Below, piece by piece: positions 10,524 through 24,000 of a stretch of 64,000 bases of DNA. The DNA is from Heligmosomoides polygyrus polygyrus. Its lineage: Eukaryota > Nematoda > Chromadorea > Rhabditida > Heligmosomidae. Location of the stretch: positions 63,336,969-63,400,968 of the forward strand of contig OX377205.1 in NCBI GenBank assembly GCA_947396885.1. Direction: 5' to 3'. Made by a program: the position numbers and the translations under genes. Below the pieces are notes generated by a model. The model searched no databases. It saw only the letters and a program-made list of their open reading frames with translations, and was not told the DNA's origin. Numbering within the stretch: position 1 is the first letter of the stretch; each line of letters starts with the position of its first letter.

Positions 10524-11886
10524 TAGAATCTGCAGCATGATAGATGCATAGCACATCATGAAGTCAATTGTGATAAGTACAGAAATCTGCCTACAACATG
10601 ATTCGAAGTGGTACTTCGAGTGTTCGTTTATGTTGATGTGCATGCAGCCTCACAAGCTGTTTATAGACCATTTTCTCCATAAACAGGACACTTTTCAAAG
10701 AAAATTGAACGCTTGAAATCCAACTGAACACCTTCACAATCAAAAAGGAAGCCCCCCAAATTCCATTCACACTGTTCAAAAGTCTGTTTAAAATGTTCTA
10801 CTAAAAATCTAATACGACTTCATTTAGAATTTTGTTACTCGCCATAAAGGGAATACAGTGATGAATTTCCATCAAATTCCTACTTCTTGACGTAAATAGT
10901 GTTAAGGCCCATTCCGAAGTGTGGAAGCGCCCTATATCTGTCTAGATTCACTTATTTGTCTAGATTCGCCATTTTCACTTACTTGCTTGCACAAACTCCA
11001 TTCGCCCGGAATTACGCACAAATTAATGGTACATTAAGAGAAACTGCAGAAACACGCGCATCTCCATTGCAGATCATCTATAAGCACCAGTTAACACAAT
11101 TATCAAATTTCAAACATAACATTCACTTCCTAAGACCCATGAAATATAAATTTTCAAGGAATGGCGTAGTGAACGTTTTAATCGACACTATTCCTTGTCC
11201 TTCCTAGACAGTGTCTAGCTCAGTCTGGAAGATATTCACATCAGTTTGTAACATGTTCAACTTCCTTCCAAAAGTGCCTCGGTTTTGAATATTGCCGAGC
11301 TTTACGTGAAGACTGCATGTGCGTGGGATACTCTATCGGATCAGTACGTGGACAGAACTTCCAAGGCATAGAAACAGAGAGCTTTAGCCTTTAGGTTGGA
11401 GACAGCTGTATCGTGAATTGAGCCTAGACCGGCTTATATAGAAGAGAGAAGCCATTGGAGGGATGTCTAGTTACGATGGGAACTCTTACGCCGGGCGCGA
11501 TATGAACCCGGTACCTGCTCGTTTCCGGGCAGCGATGCTACACCTTACACCACCGGCGCTATTTGATCGAGCGGAACATCACATCTTTTTAGCAATGGCA
11601 TACCCATCAGCACTTCCCCGAGGTGTCGGGATAAAAAAGAGTTTGGCTTGCTCTAATCTCTCATGATCTGACGATCCTGACAAAGGGTCAGTCGGAAAAC
11701 AGTGCATCCTTTTCATAGTTCAAGAATGATGTCACAATGTTTTAGTCCGCATATGGAGTTCTAGAGAACGCACCTCTGCCCGATAAGTTTGGTGCTAATC
11801 AAAACTGCTGCCCAACACTATGTCAAATTGAGACATGCCATAGCCGCCAGCTAGTCTTCCAAAACTCGACAGTGGTTCAAATACAT
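10524..11886. other. Intergenic DNA between two minus-strand genes, with a SINE fragment
   Basis: No gene was recognised. A minus-oriented tRNA-like repeat fragment lies at about 11490-11585. The interval of about 1.5 kb separates the VPS35L-like stop from the next start. Confidence 0.45.
11490..11585 (-). repeat. tRNA-like SINE fragment (CCGGTGGTGTAA family)
   Basis: The minus strand reads GATCAAATAGCGCCGGTGGTGTAAGG, then, about 45 bases on, GGTACCGGGTTCATATCGCG. The same core (GCCGGTGGTGTAATG) occurs at 37750-37860 and 37895-37990. The ends are degenerate. Confidence 0.5.
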
Positions 11887-11892
11887 TTTATT
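11887..11892 (-). terminator. Polyadenylation signal AATAAA for the VPS35L-like gene
   Basis: AATAAA on the minus strand lies about 115 bases downstream of the stop codon at 12005-12007, a suitable distance for the 3' end of that transcript. Confidence 0.5.
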
Positions 11893-12004
11893 GGAAATGG
11901 AGCAAGAGCATTGAGAAGCATATGAACGTAACAAACAGTAATCGTACACGTACTAATAGATCACATTTCTGGGCTTAGTGATACAACACTTGAGCTATTT
12001 ATGA

Positions 12005-15000
12005 CTATAACAATTTTGTTCTGATGAGCGCCTGTCTTAAGGCCTCGTTTCTTTCCGACAACTTCGTTAAATCTTCGATCACATAGGGTATTCTTGAGGT
12101 AAACTGGCCGCTTTTAGCACACCTCCTCAAGAGGTTCATCACCAGCTTGACCACCTAAAAGGAAGTTATTTCACTCCAAGCGAGAGAAGAGAGCAGTATC
12201 CACTACTAGCACTTACAGGCCCTTCAATCTCGATCCTCATTACGGCGAACTCCAGCAGGCTGAACGCAACAGTCGGCTTGGCAGCTGGCTGTGTCTCAAT
12301 CAGGCCGAGAAGATGTTGCATGACCAGATCGACTTTCTCCGCTACCGCTGTCCTAAAATTAAGTGCTTAAGCAGCACAAAAGCGATCACCGCACAGAAGG
12401 CCCTACCCACCGGTACTTCTCACTGGACCCATAGTATACATCGTTTGAATCGACTTTCACGAATTTCGTCGAGAACTGCGGCTGAGAAACGGCCCAGAGA
12501 TAGTGCAAACACTGAATCCACGTCTCACCTTGAACAGATTCAAGATCTGCCGACCACTTCTTCCTGAACATGGATCTCAGCCAGGAAAGAACGACCGTAG
12601 GGCCAACACCACAGAGAATTTCGGCCAACCAGATAGTTTGAGGAGAGCCCAAACTTTTGCGTAATTCCGAAATTTCGAATGCAGGGCTCTTTAATAGTTT
12701 TCTTAGCTTGGTCCGAAAATAATGTCGGACCTGCTATATTCAAATTCAAAACCATTGCTTCCCACCTCAAATAAAAATATCACAACCTGCATGACTTTTT
12801 TCGCATGGTGGCTCATCAATTTTGGCGCTTATTGCCTCTTTATTTACGTGCTTTCCCATAACATATTAATGCTGAATCAATGTGCTGCACTGAGCCTCAA
12901 GCCTCCACGTCCCCTTATTTAAAATTCTAAAATTTCTATTAGTTGAAGTTCTAGTAACCACGTTTGCTCCCTTTCTAGTACTGATTTCGGCTGTGCTCTC
13001 AGCAGTTACGGTGCGCTCCCATATTTAATTTTCCCCTCTTCATTTCTCCAATGTTTTTCTCTTTGACAAAATTTCAGCCATATTCATTTGTGCATCGGCG
13101 TTTCTACGCTGCTGAGGTTAACAGGTGGCTTAGATTTCATCTTCGTCCACTTGGACCTGGGTCTTATGCCTGGGGTTCGTGTCAGATCAAAGAGGCACCT
13201 ATTTGGCCCGCCTCAGAATAGCCCTGGTTAGTTGCGTTGTCCAGGCTGACCTTACGCAGATTAGTCTTAATGCAACTTTTATCCCAGATTATGAGTATAA
13301 ATATACAGTCTTACTTTTAGTTTTTATAGTTTCTCCCTAGATGTTTTACACTACAATTTTGCATCTGAGTATCAGCACAGTTCAAGGAGCTTCAACAGCT
13401 TTTCTCCTTTATCAAAAATTTTTCCAGTGCAGCGCATTCTTTATAGCATTCACATGGTTTATCACCTCCAAAATTCTTCTCATTATTTTATAGTGTTGTA
13501 ATATTTTGTGTTGCTGTTCTTAGTTTTTTACGTTCAGTTGGTTCTACGTTTGTTGTTCTATCGAAGGTGCACCTTGAGTGCAGATCAATAAATAAGTAAA
13601 TGATCTGCTCAGACTAGAGTTCTAGGGCTACGAAACCACTCCCCGGACTTCCGCAGCATATTATTCGAAAAAAAAAATCGGGACAAACACCTTCCTGACT
13701 TAACAAGACTCCAAGAAGGATGGAATAAAACATTTTTTAAGGAAAATCTAGCATGACTTGAAAGTTTTTTTAATTCCCCCGCCGTAATAAGAGAATCGCG
13801 CTAATCCTTGACCCATAGCAAGTCCTTTCCATATGTTTTATGAGTAGAACAGAGCAACCGGCGCTTGACCGCTAACCGCTAATGACTGCAGATACATAGA
13901 TGATTGTTGCATCGTAACACCGACACAGTCCGAAATGGGTGTGTTTCAGGATAATGAACGAGCAATCTCAGTACATTAAACTCACTAGAGAAATTCCGAA
14001 TAATGGTTGGCTCGCTTATCTAAACAACAAGTGAGGGTGTCCGGTGAGGGAATAGATAGCGTGAAATGGTGTCGAAAACCAAGCTCAAAAAAACATCTTG
14101 ATTCACGCAAGGTCGGCACACCCCACTACTGTGAAGAGGGCTGTTGTCAGCAACATGATCTGAACGGCAGTCGGTATGTGTACGCCCCAGCGAACGCCAT
14201 GAGTCTTTACGATTGGTTTCAGATATAAGCACTTCAAACGGCTAGAAGGTTTCAAACCGCCATAGAAGATCTCACGCTAACTCCCATGATAGATCCGGAG
14301 TGCCTCTCTTTTTACCGTTCATCTCCGATAGAGTCACTTCTGAACTTCAAAGAGCTATTGTAAGGGCACCACTGCAGGACGATGTCGTCTTAGTGAGCAT
14401 TCCTAACGACAACATTAGGTGGCAGTTGGTTCAGAATAGGCTCTACGATCAGCAGTGTCTTTTCTGTCCTATTTGTCCAAGTGGAAGATTAGGCGACTGC
14501 TCAAAGATTAGACCAATTTATCAGATCGAGTGTTTGGAAGGTAACGCCAAATAAGTCGGAGAGACAGGAAGGGCTCTTGCAGTGCTTATGTGGGAACATC
14601 TATCAAATAAACCACGTGGATTGCTAACCAGGCCCCTTGTATAAGCATAGAATTGGGGCGCATAACGGAAACTTTGAGATGAAATGTACCCTTTATGTCG
14701 CTGTAGAAGACATTTCGGCTAGGGGAGTGTTAGAGGCATGCTGGATTTACTGGATTTTCACAGAAAAAATCCATTAATGAACAACCGAAACGAGTGTCTT
14801 TCTGTTACGAGTGACTTTCTGCCGTTTGTGTCTCATTATGAACTATAGAAGGAACGGTCGGCGACAGTGGTGTGCAATATGCCCCATTCGTCCCTACTGG
14901 CTCACTGACATGAGCGAATGCTGCCCTTGCGGTGGATCCACTTGGTGAGTTCGTTTCTCCCACTTGGTTCCTCCTTTGGGTTCGTGGAAAAGTCCGAAAT

Positions 15001-18000
15001 GTTAGGGTGCTTTAGGCGGTTGGTGGAATAGAGCGCAAATAAAACGTATACACCACATTCAGGCCTCTGAAGACGACGAGAAGTCAAAACGTCAGGCCTG
15101 CCAAATAAAGATCCACACAAAAACGTCGTGGGGCACAAATCATAACTAACTAACAACTTACAATACCGAGGTTTGAAGAAGAGAAGTTGGAGTTTCTTAG
15201 AATCGTTCTCAACTCACCATGGGTCGGCGAAATATTTTTGTTTTGTCGGCCCGATATCAGAGGAAACGCCAATCGGTCATTCTAATAACTGGACGGGTTT
15301 TGCGCCAGATTCGAATATTTGTTTCGAGTAATGGAAACTGCTGCAAATTGGGATGAGCAGCATTGCGAGATTTAGTTATCCGTTAAGACGGTGCTGGTCA
15401 ATTCTTCTATGCTCGCTCTTCCTAAATAATATACAGTTCGTTGGATAACACATGTGAAGGCGAGTTGGCTCAACATTGAATCACCAAACGAATGCAAGAG
15501 GCTAGATGTCGATAGTATCAGAATACTGAAAATGGATATCTTAACACGAAAATTGGCGCTACAGCAATCGGAGTGGACCGTCCTCTACACCATGGATAAC
15601 GGAACCAGTTAGCATAGAAACGGAGGCGGGTCGAGTGCTGCTGGACACAAACGTTTTGCTGATATCTTCATGATAGGAAGTAGTCTCCTGAATGATCTTC
15701 TCGAAATTACCGATGACAACATACCTCTCAATTACATTCACGAACGCAGTGAAAACGCTCAGCACAGGCCTTTGCGGCACGTCAGGAACGAAAACAAGTA
15801 CAGCGAGGAACTGCTTGAACAACGGCACACACTCAGAGGCGGACAAAGGCAGCGATTCGAGGATCTCCAAGCAAAACCCCAGCAGCGCTTCGGTCTAAAT
15901 CATCGAGCTGCTAGTAGAAAGAATGGAGGAGCCTGTAAAAAATGCTTCGGTAATCCTACCTGGGGTATAGATTTGGCTAGAAGGCTAAGGTAAACTGTTC
16001 GTAGGGAGAACTTAAACTGCAGAACAGGATCACTTAGAGACAGTATGGTAACGAACAGATTAGCTATGACGGCCCTAAATATTAAATACTATTAGAAATT
16101 AGTTCAAGCGAGATTCAAAACATTACCTCATGAAGTCTGCCTTTCTGGAGGACGACCGCTGAGACAAGTAAAACCGGAATGCGAACGACATCATGAGAGT
16201 GACCACATGCTAAACAAAGCATGAAACTCAACTGGTTTTTTGAGCAGCGCGTGCTCAATTTGCCACATTTTTCGGTTAAATCGAAATGCACCACATGTTA
16301 TGATCTTGGCTGTCGAGCACGTCAAACGTGTAGCCGATTTTCACAGCGAGTTGCGTGTCTGCGATGTTCGCTGCTTTACTCCCTTACTGCTTGCTATAGG
16401 ACGGTACTTATCGATGATGCAGCAGCGACAGTGGAGCAGTTCAAGTGAGATGGAACAGAACTCGAAGAACTTACACAAGACTGCACGCGCCTGCTAACTA
16501 GTGTGGTAAATATATGGTGAAAAACAACTGCGAAATGAAATGGAGCAGAAAGCGTACCGCTATGCATCCACCGCTCTGAAAAAGCACCGATCTGGCGTGG
16601 CAGAGGAAAGCAAGGTGCCTATCTGGATCACTGGACAGCAATGGACGATCCAGCGCTGACGAAACGATGCGCTCGATCACTCGAACCTACAAACAAACAA
16701 CGATAAACCCTCAACACTATGAAGCAGCCCATCAGAAGAGCGTAATTAGGACAGACGCATTCTCAAAGGCAGCCACTCTAACAACCGAATTTGCAAAATT
16801 TCAGACTGCTTTTTAAATAACGCGTTGACTCCCAGCAGCTCTATCACAAGAAGGGTGGTTGAAAAGAACCACCCTCAGGTTTTTTTTTTCAGACAAGCTT
16901 TTACCACCCTGCAATTTGCAAACGCAGCCGGAGTAAAACATCTTGTTGTAAGAGGAGCGGCAGACAAGCTACGGTAATGATTAACGGTCCACCTCTCCTT
17001 GATGACGTTAAGGTTTAAAATGATTGTCTAGCGCTCTATCTTTAACCGCTTCGCCGCGGCTGCAATTTGTTGCTTTTAAACAGAGGTAATGGTCGACCAG
17101 TCTTCTTACGGTGCGTTTGAAACAGTATAAACAAAATAAATCAGTATATGCTCTACGACAGTTAACACACAATAAAGCTATAGAGGAATGTCAAGTATGA
17201 CCACGTAATTGGTTACTCTACTAGGGCAGAATCAACCACTACAGGGTGGCCCATAACTCCTGCAACAAAAAGATAGATTATACAAAACTAAGAATGCACC
17301 AAATTTGGTACACTTCTAAACAATGTTTGCCCATAGTTTGTAGATTATGGTGGAGCGGTATTATTCATAAGGGACCACTTCTGGATTGCTAAGAGCCTTG
17401 AGATCGTGTGGGTTGCTTTGCAGCTCGTGCCGCAGCACCTAGTACGGAGTTTTATTTCTTATTCGTTCCAAAGAAGATATTGAACAATCGTTTTTCCAGG
17501 CTTTATAGAGCAAGACATTTTATTTAAGATGGTTAATAAACAAAGATTGGAAATCTAAAGATTCAGGAATATCACAGCTAGTCTTTCGCAGGTGCAATAT
17601 TTTGCAGATGGACTGAGAACCGCTACCACGTCCCTTTCTTTTGCTGATAGAAGAATCGCTTTACCAGAATGTGCATTTTGCCTTTAAACAGCGCGACTGT
17701 GTCTCCAACATATCGTGTTATGTTTTTGTTCCCATCATACGAACATTTTTACTGATTTTCACTTTTTTTGCACAAAAACCTAGGGTGTGAGGGGAGGATA
17801 AAGGATAGAGGACGCCGTTATTCAATCCCTTCTGGGATGCGCCAGCGCATTCTACTTCTACGGGATGTCGTGGTGGCGACATGATTGCGTATTTGGCCAT
17901 ACAATGACTTGCGGTGGCCAGCCGATCAACAAGTCAGCGCTCTATCCTTCCCAGACAAGTCTGGTACCAATTCACCGACCCCGGAGGGATGGAAGGCTTG

Positions 18001-21000
18001 GTTGACCTGGGCGGGAAATCCGAACCAGGAACCTGGTATCGGGTGCACGCGACAGTCGCGCCTCCTCCGACTGCGCTACACGCGCCCGTGAGGGGAGACA
18101 TTTTGGAAAATAGTGTATGACAAAAACCTGTCATGCGTGGCCATTGTGCTTATATCATCAGGTTCCCGCAAAGGTAGTACTAAACGCACTATTATTTTGA
18201 CCTTTCTGGGATCGCTCAACTTTGAGAAATTTTTCATCAAATAAGGCAGAAGCTGAATACCCATTTCGAACGACACGCCGCGCTCCAACTGCGCTTACAA
18301 ATTTTCCTTTCTATTTTCTTCCCCCCATATCTGAGTCTTAGCCTTATTTGTGGGCTTGTAGAGCTTTCCTTGTATTTTTCTAGAAACTAACTATTGCTTA
18401 GTAATAGATTACGCATGTTGTTGCATCGTGTATGATTAGAAAATTAATAGCGTTCTTCTGCTGTAGTCCAGATCCGTTCATCTGGTGTTAACTCTTGAGA
18501 AGCCTCTAAACTGTCCTACACAATACCATCATACCGTTAAACAACCAATCTTCCAAAATTTAGTCACATCGGAATGGGAGCGCTCCACCACGGGCCGGAG
18601 AAGAATTTTCGGTAGTTTTACTTGGGAGCGCATCACTTTGTAATAAGAGCAGCTACAACTATAATACTTTCCAGAAGTATAGCACTAAGTATATGCTAAA
18701 TAACAGTTGGTATGTGGTTCTTTGCAATTGGAAAAGGCAACCAATAAGGTCGCCTAGTTTTGTTGCAGGACTTATGGGCCACCCTGTACAAAAAGTATGC
18801 TTGGTGAAAAAAAAGCTCAGGAGAACAAAATTTCACACTACCTCGTCGTTGATTGTTTCCGGTCGAATGGACATACAGAGGTGACCACACTGCTCCACGA
18901 TCTGCAAAAACTTTGGAAAACTTTGTAGATTTTCTTATATCCCACTATGATGGTAATATGCATGATAAAAGTGCTTCCCTAGGTGAGCGATTGCTAAGAT
19001 TTTGGTTCCAAAAAGAACAGGCCACCTATCGAGACCTAATTTGAGCAGTTTTGCTCAAGTCTGCCACAAATGTGGCACACTTCTACGTCTCAGTCGTTTA
19101 ATAATATGATACACACAATAATCAGCCATAAAAGGGCAACACGAACCTGTTCCGTGATGACGAAATCGTCTACACTTCCTACTTCGAACACCCGTATAAC
19201 AGCCGTCAGGACAGCTCTGGCACAACGAGACCCATACGGTTCATCTCTAAGTAGTCGGTTAGATCCACCACAAGAAGCAACAAGGGAAGCCAAAATATCC
19301 TACCTTACGTAGTCGAGCAGATCTATGAACGGCTTTGCTTTAAGTAACAACGAGAAATCGTCTCCAGCGTATTCCATGATTCGTTCAATGGTAGCTGATA
19401 GGTGGACGAAGTAGACACTGGGATCCTGTATAAGTATTGAGCATTTCCAAAAATAATGCCGGACTATGCTGCCTATGTTCAACTACCTTCAGCACCTAAA
19501 TTTAAAAACTTTCTAGAGTTTTGACTGAACATTCACTTAAAAGCTTTCTAGGAACACGTGCCACCGCAGGCAAGTCGTAAAAGGCCGCCTAATATTGACG
19601 AGTTCCGTGTAAAGTAACCGGTATAAAGCCAACAGTGTTCGCTGTTAAATTGTAGCAATAAACAGGCTTTCTTATGTAAATATACAAGCAACGCCAAGCA
19701 TAGAGAAGAGATACGGCTTAATAATTGTGACACCCATGAATAGCCCAACGAATAGTACAATCTAGCACGGGGAATTCGTCGTCATTTTGTACAACTGCAC
19801 CAAACGATTTGTCAGCAGTTTTGTTACCTACCATTGAAATCGGACATTTATGAGGACAGGGGCAGGCTGTACTATACCAAAGGCTGACCTTGGGGTGAAG
19901 ATGAATCTCTACTCAAAAGTAATGGTGGTCACTACTCCAACGGAATTCTTTATTATAACACTCTGGAACCTCATGAAACAATTATGACGGGATAGAACGT
20001 CGTCGACCCGTAGAGGATTCGCAAGACGCCGCGAAGTCCAGTGAAAAGCTTGATTAGGAGATATGAAAAGGTTCAGCGTCACGGTGATGTTCTAGGCAAT
20101 AATCGACTCGAAATCGACTTTGGATATCTGTCCAGGCAGCGGACGCTCTCAAAGTAGACGCCATCTATCCAGGTGTCTCTTTAAGTTCCCTCTCCCCTCT
20201 TTCTAACACTATAGGATGATACTGAACCATAGACGAAGCCGGCCTCCACGAATTCAGCGACTCCTTAATTCTGGGTTTTCTATGGCCCGTGGTAATCTCT
20301 CTTCGACGCTTTATCAGAACAGACATGGAGCATCTGATAGCCACTGGGATAAGAAACCGGCCCAAATCCGGAGATGCTTTAATTTTGGGTGTGGTGGCTC
20401 AAATCCGCCAACATTTGTAGACCAAACTAATGCAATAAAAATTAAAATTGAAAATTCGAAATTTCCGAAAGGTCTAACCTCAGCCGGTGACAACTTTTGC
20501 AGCGTAACCTCACAGAGACTGCAAAGCTCTGGCAAAGAGAAATATCTGGAAGCACGAGAAAATGCGATTTAAGAAATAAGACAACGGCGAATTGGTCTTA
20601 CCGACTGATAAACCTGCTCCAAACTACACAGCACCTCATAAAGTCTTCTTTCTCAAAACGCGTAATGTAAGGCCACACTAATCTGAAGTTCGTAGAAATT
20701 ATCTTGAAGTTCCCAGCTTCATCAGTAGTTCGAATCTGAACAAACTTGTACACCCTTGATTGAAGCTCCTTCGCAACTTCACCCAGAAGAAGCCTACTTC
20801 CAAGGGACTCCAAGTCCGCAGGCGGCAGCGACTGTTCAACAATCTGAAGACAGCAGATTAGCGCCTTTTTAATCAAGGTTAGTAAAGCTACAACAAAGCT
20901 TACCAGCTCGCACACATTAACGCAGTGATTTAACAGATATTTCAGGGGAACTCCAACCAAGAAAGCGTGGAGCAGTGAGCCTTTGTTTTCTGGAGGCTTC

Positions 21001-24000
21001 TTACAGTATTCCCACAGCGGGTTGAGATCTTCTACCGTTGTTGCTCCGTATGATACGCACTGAACGATCCACTCCAATGCCGGAGTGACGAACTCGGGCT
21101 GAAAACGTGGAGGAATTAAACGGCGAGCGCAAAGACGTGCGAAGGTCCGCGCTTCCAATGTGCCGCCGACTCCGTTTCTGCGTCATAACGTGGGGCATTT
21201 CCAATACCTGCTAGCATCCACAGCGAATCAGGGACAACCAATGGACCAAGTCCTCGTCGGTCTAAACTCCACCAGACAATTTCGAGGTAAAGTTAGTTTG
21301 GAGAGGGGCGGAGCATTTCATGAAATGAACTGCTAACCTACTTTTTTATGCAGGAGCGTAGTAATGCATCAAGGATATGAGGTCAAGCACGCCTAGTCAA
21401 AAGTAGCAATAAAAATTGGTGCTAATCAAATCAGTATCACGAAGTCAATGTCGTGGAAGAAATCGATAATGAATCGCGAGGACTAGAAGATGGAAAGATC
21501 AACACTAGTTATCCAAACAAATACTACGGGTTCGAAAACGCCAAGCTATCGCGGCTGACAGCGTGTTCCAATGGACTAACACGTGTCCCAAAATACCCTC
21601 TTTAGTCATGAGCAGCTGCCCAATTATGCAGCTAAAATGCAGGAAAACACCTAGAGCTTCGCTTGTTAAACCCCTTCATAAACTGTAAAGCCCGAGGGTC
21701 ACTGATGAAGATCCTCTCGCAATAACGAAGAGCATTTCTTTACAAAATGGTAACTGGTATGTTAGGCATTTCAGTCCAGGAGTTCTATTCCGTCTCTTCT
21801 TCTAACACGAGAGGTGGCTAGTGGAAGATCAGAAATCCAAGGGCAAAATGTAGCGTAATGTTAGATTTCCTTACCAATCGAGCAGGAACAGAGTTTTTGA
21901 AGCTCTCAAAGAAAAACGTTTCATCTAACTCCTTGAGGAAATACAAAACTCGTTGACTGGCATTTCCGGGGCCAGATTCAGCAACCGCTTACCGGCCGAT
22001 AACAGCATATCGGTTATCTTATTTGTATCTTTGTATCTCTCTGCGTCACTACGTAAGCCGACCGATATGGTGAATCCGCAGTGAGATGATGCACGCGGTA
22101 TCTTTGACGAATCTGGCCCCAGGACGCTTCTTAGTTTATCCCGTTTTGATGACTTCAATGGTTTTGTCTATTGTTGTTTTAAATGCTGCTTCTTCACCGT
22201 ATTTGAATTGTCTGTCTGCGTGGTACTCACCGTGCAAAATAAATAAAATAAATACGAGAATCACACAGTGGCTGTCTGCTATTTCAAAACGCCACCAGGA
22301 AAATTGTGTACCTGCTGTTTTGCCGACTGCATCCAATCATTGAGCGCTTTCCAATGTGGACCTCGATCAGTAGGAGTAAGAATCATCGATATTTTACAAA
22401 TATAGGCACGGGCGTATGCAGCTGAGAGTGGGTGCGGAAATTCTAGAAAGCAAGGATGGAATACATTAGGAGGACTACATGAAAACTATATAGGTCACGA
22501 GGAAGCGACGAAGCTCTCACTTTCAATCATGGTTGCGAGCCTGAGAAGGCTTATCCGCAATGAAGCGCTGTCTAAGAATTGCAGGCATCCGATTAGAGTC
22601 GTCTCCACTGTAAAAACACATGAAAAAGAGAAATGGCACTTTGACGCCTATCCAGTTTTCTATTACACAAGGATAAAAAAGCAAGAAGTTTAGCAGCGCA
22701 CAAAACATACCGTAAAATCGAGGAACCACTTCCTTTATGTCGTCAACTCTGCAGAACCAATTTTTCGCCACCTCGGTGGTGTCGGCAGGCACATCATGAG
22801 AAGAGAAATTGCTGGGAAGCGGAGAAGCTCCGGAGGCTTTCCTCTCCTACACAACTGGTGCTGGTGTACCCGAGAAAACAAAACTAGGCCGTCAGCACGT
22901 ACCTCATTCGCTTTCGATAACAGACGGTCGTAGACAAATTTCCCGAATAGATCAATTATGTCGGTGACCAGAATCCACTGCACCGGGAAAAACGGCGGTG
23001 TCGTTGGCGCTGAGAGAAGTCGGGCAAGCTCGGTAATCACCTAAATGCTTTGAGTCTGAATGAATTCCCAAATGAATAAAGCGTGTCCCACTGCAGCTAT
23101 GCCCACCTGAACGGACTCAACCCTTTTGTTATCGTCCCAGGCCTTTAGAAATCGCTCTCGAAGCTCGTTCACGTGACTAACAAACTCATTCTGAGAAATG
23201 TCTGACAACCTCCGAAGCCCGGACATGTCCTCCATCATTTCCAGCCTAAACAGTGATAGTGCTATCAGCGATTGGCCCTTGAAAAGCAAAGAAACTTCAC
23301 ATTTCGAGACATTTCGAGTGCTGTATGCTGAAAAGCATAGCTGGAGGTCGTAAAGGGAAGGGTACAGCAGAACCATCGATGTTAAAAAACGAACTTAACC
23401 GTAAAGGCATACCATTTTCACGTCACTTCCCAGTCAAGGGGATTTTGAAACCAAAGCAAATCCATCTTCCACTTCAAATTGGACAGGCCTCAAGAGCGGA
23501 CTTATGTCCTTCAGTCGAGCAGCACTTATGTGGCATTAACACGCTACGATTGGAGACATTGCCAGCGCTCGCCGTAGCAATTCGATCGACCGTACAACAG
23601 ACGATGATCTTGGCTGTGAGTGCAATGTGGTTTCCAGCTTGAATATTATGTTGGTGTAACTACTTAAAAATCCCGCCATACGATTCAACGAAGAGATCGC
23701 GGTTTTAAAACAGCGCCTACAGTTGATATACACGGATTTTGAAGAAGACAACGAGACGTAGCGGGAAGGACAAGCTCTCACCTGTATTTCGTCTTATTGC
23801 TAACGGAGAACCTTGCTGGAAATGAGCCTCCTTGCGTGGACAACATAGCGGTCTCGGCTCTGGCCTGAGCACTGAGGATCTGCGCTCGCTTGGATGACCA
23901 CGGTTCGAAGTGAGGTAGCTCCACGTCTGAAATTGTACACTCCCCTCAGTGTGTGCATTTTAGCGAGACCCTGCATCTACAGGGTGCCACTACTTGATAA

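Noticed and set aside
15550..15700. An extra VPS35L exon containing RLRFYANWFRYPW
   Set aside because: Exon 15894-15725 joins directly in phase to 12563-12411, which aligns with the same family segment better; including both would duplicate it.
18853..19044. Plus-strand open frame with a protein-like sequence (ENFVDFLISHYDGN)
   Set aside because: It lies antisense in a VPS35L intron with no splice framing and no recognised family; probably chance or old mobile-element debris.
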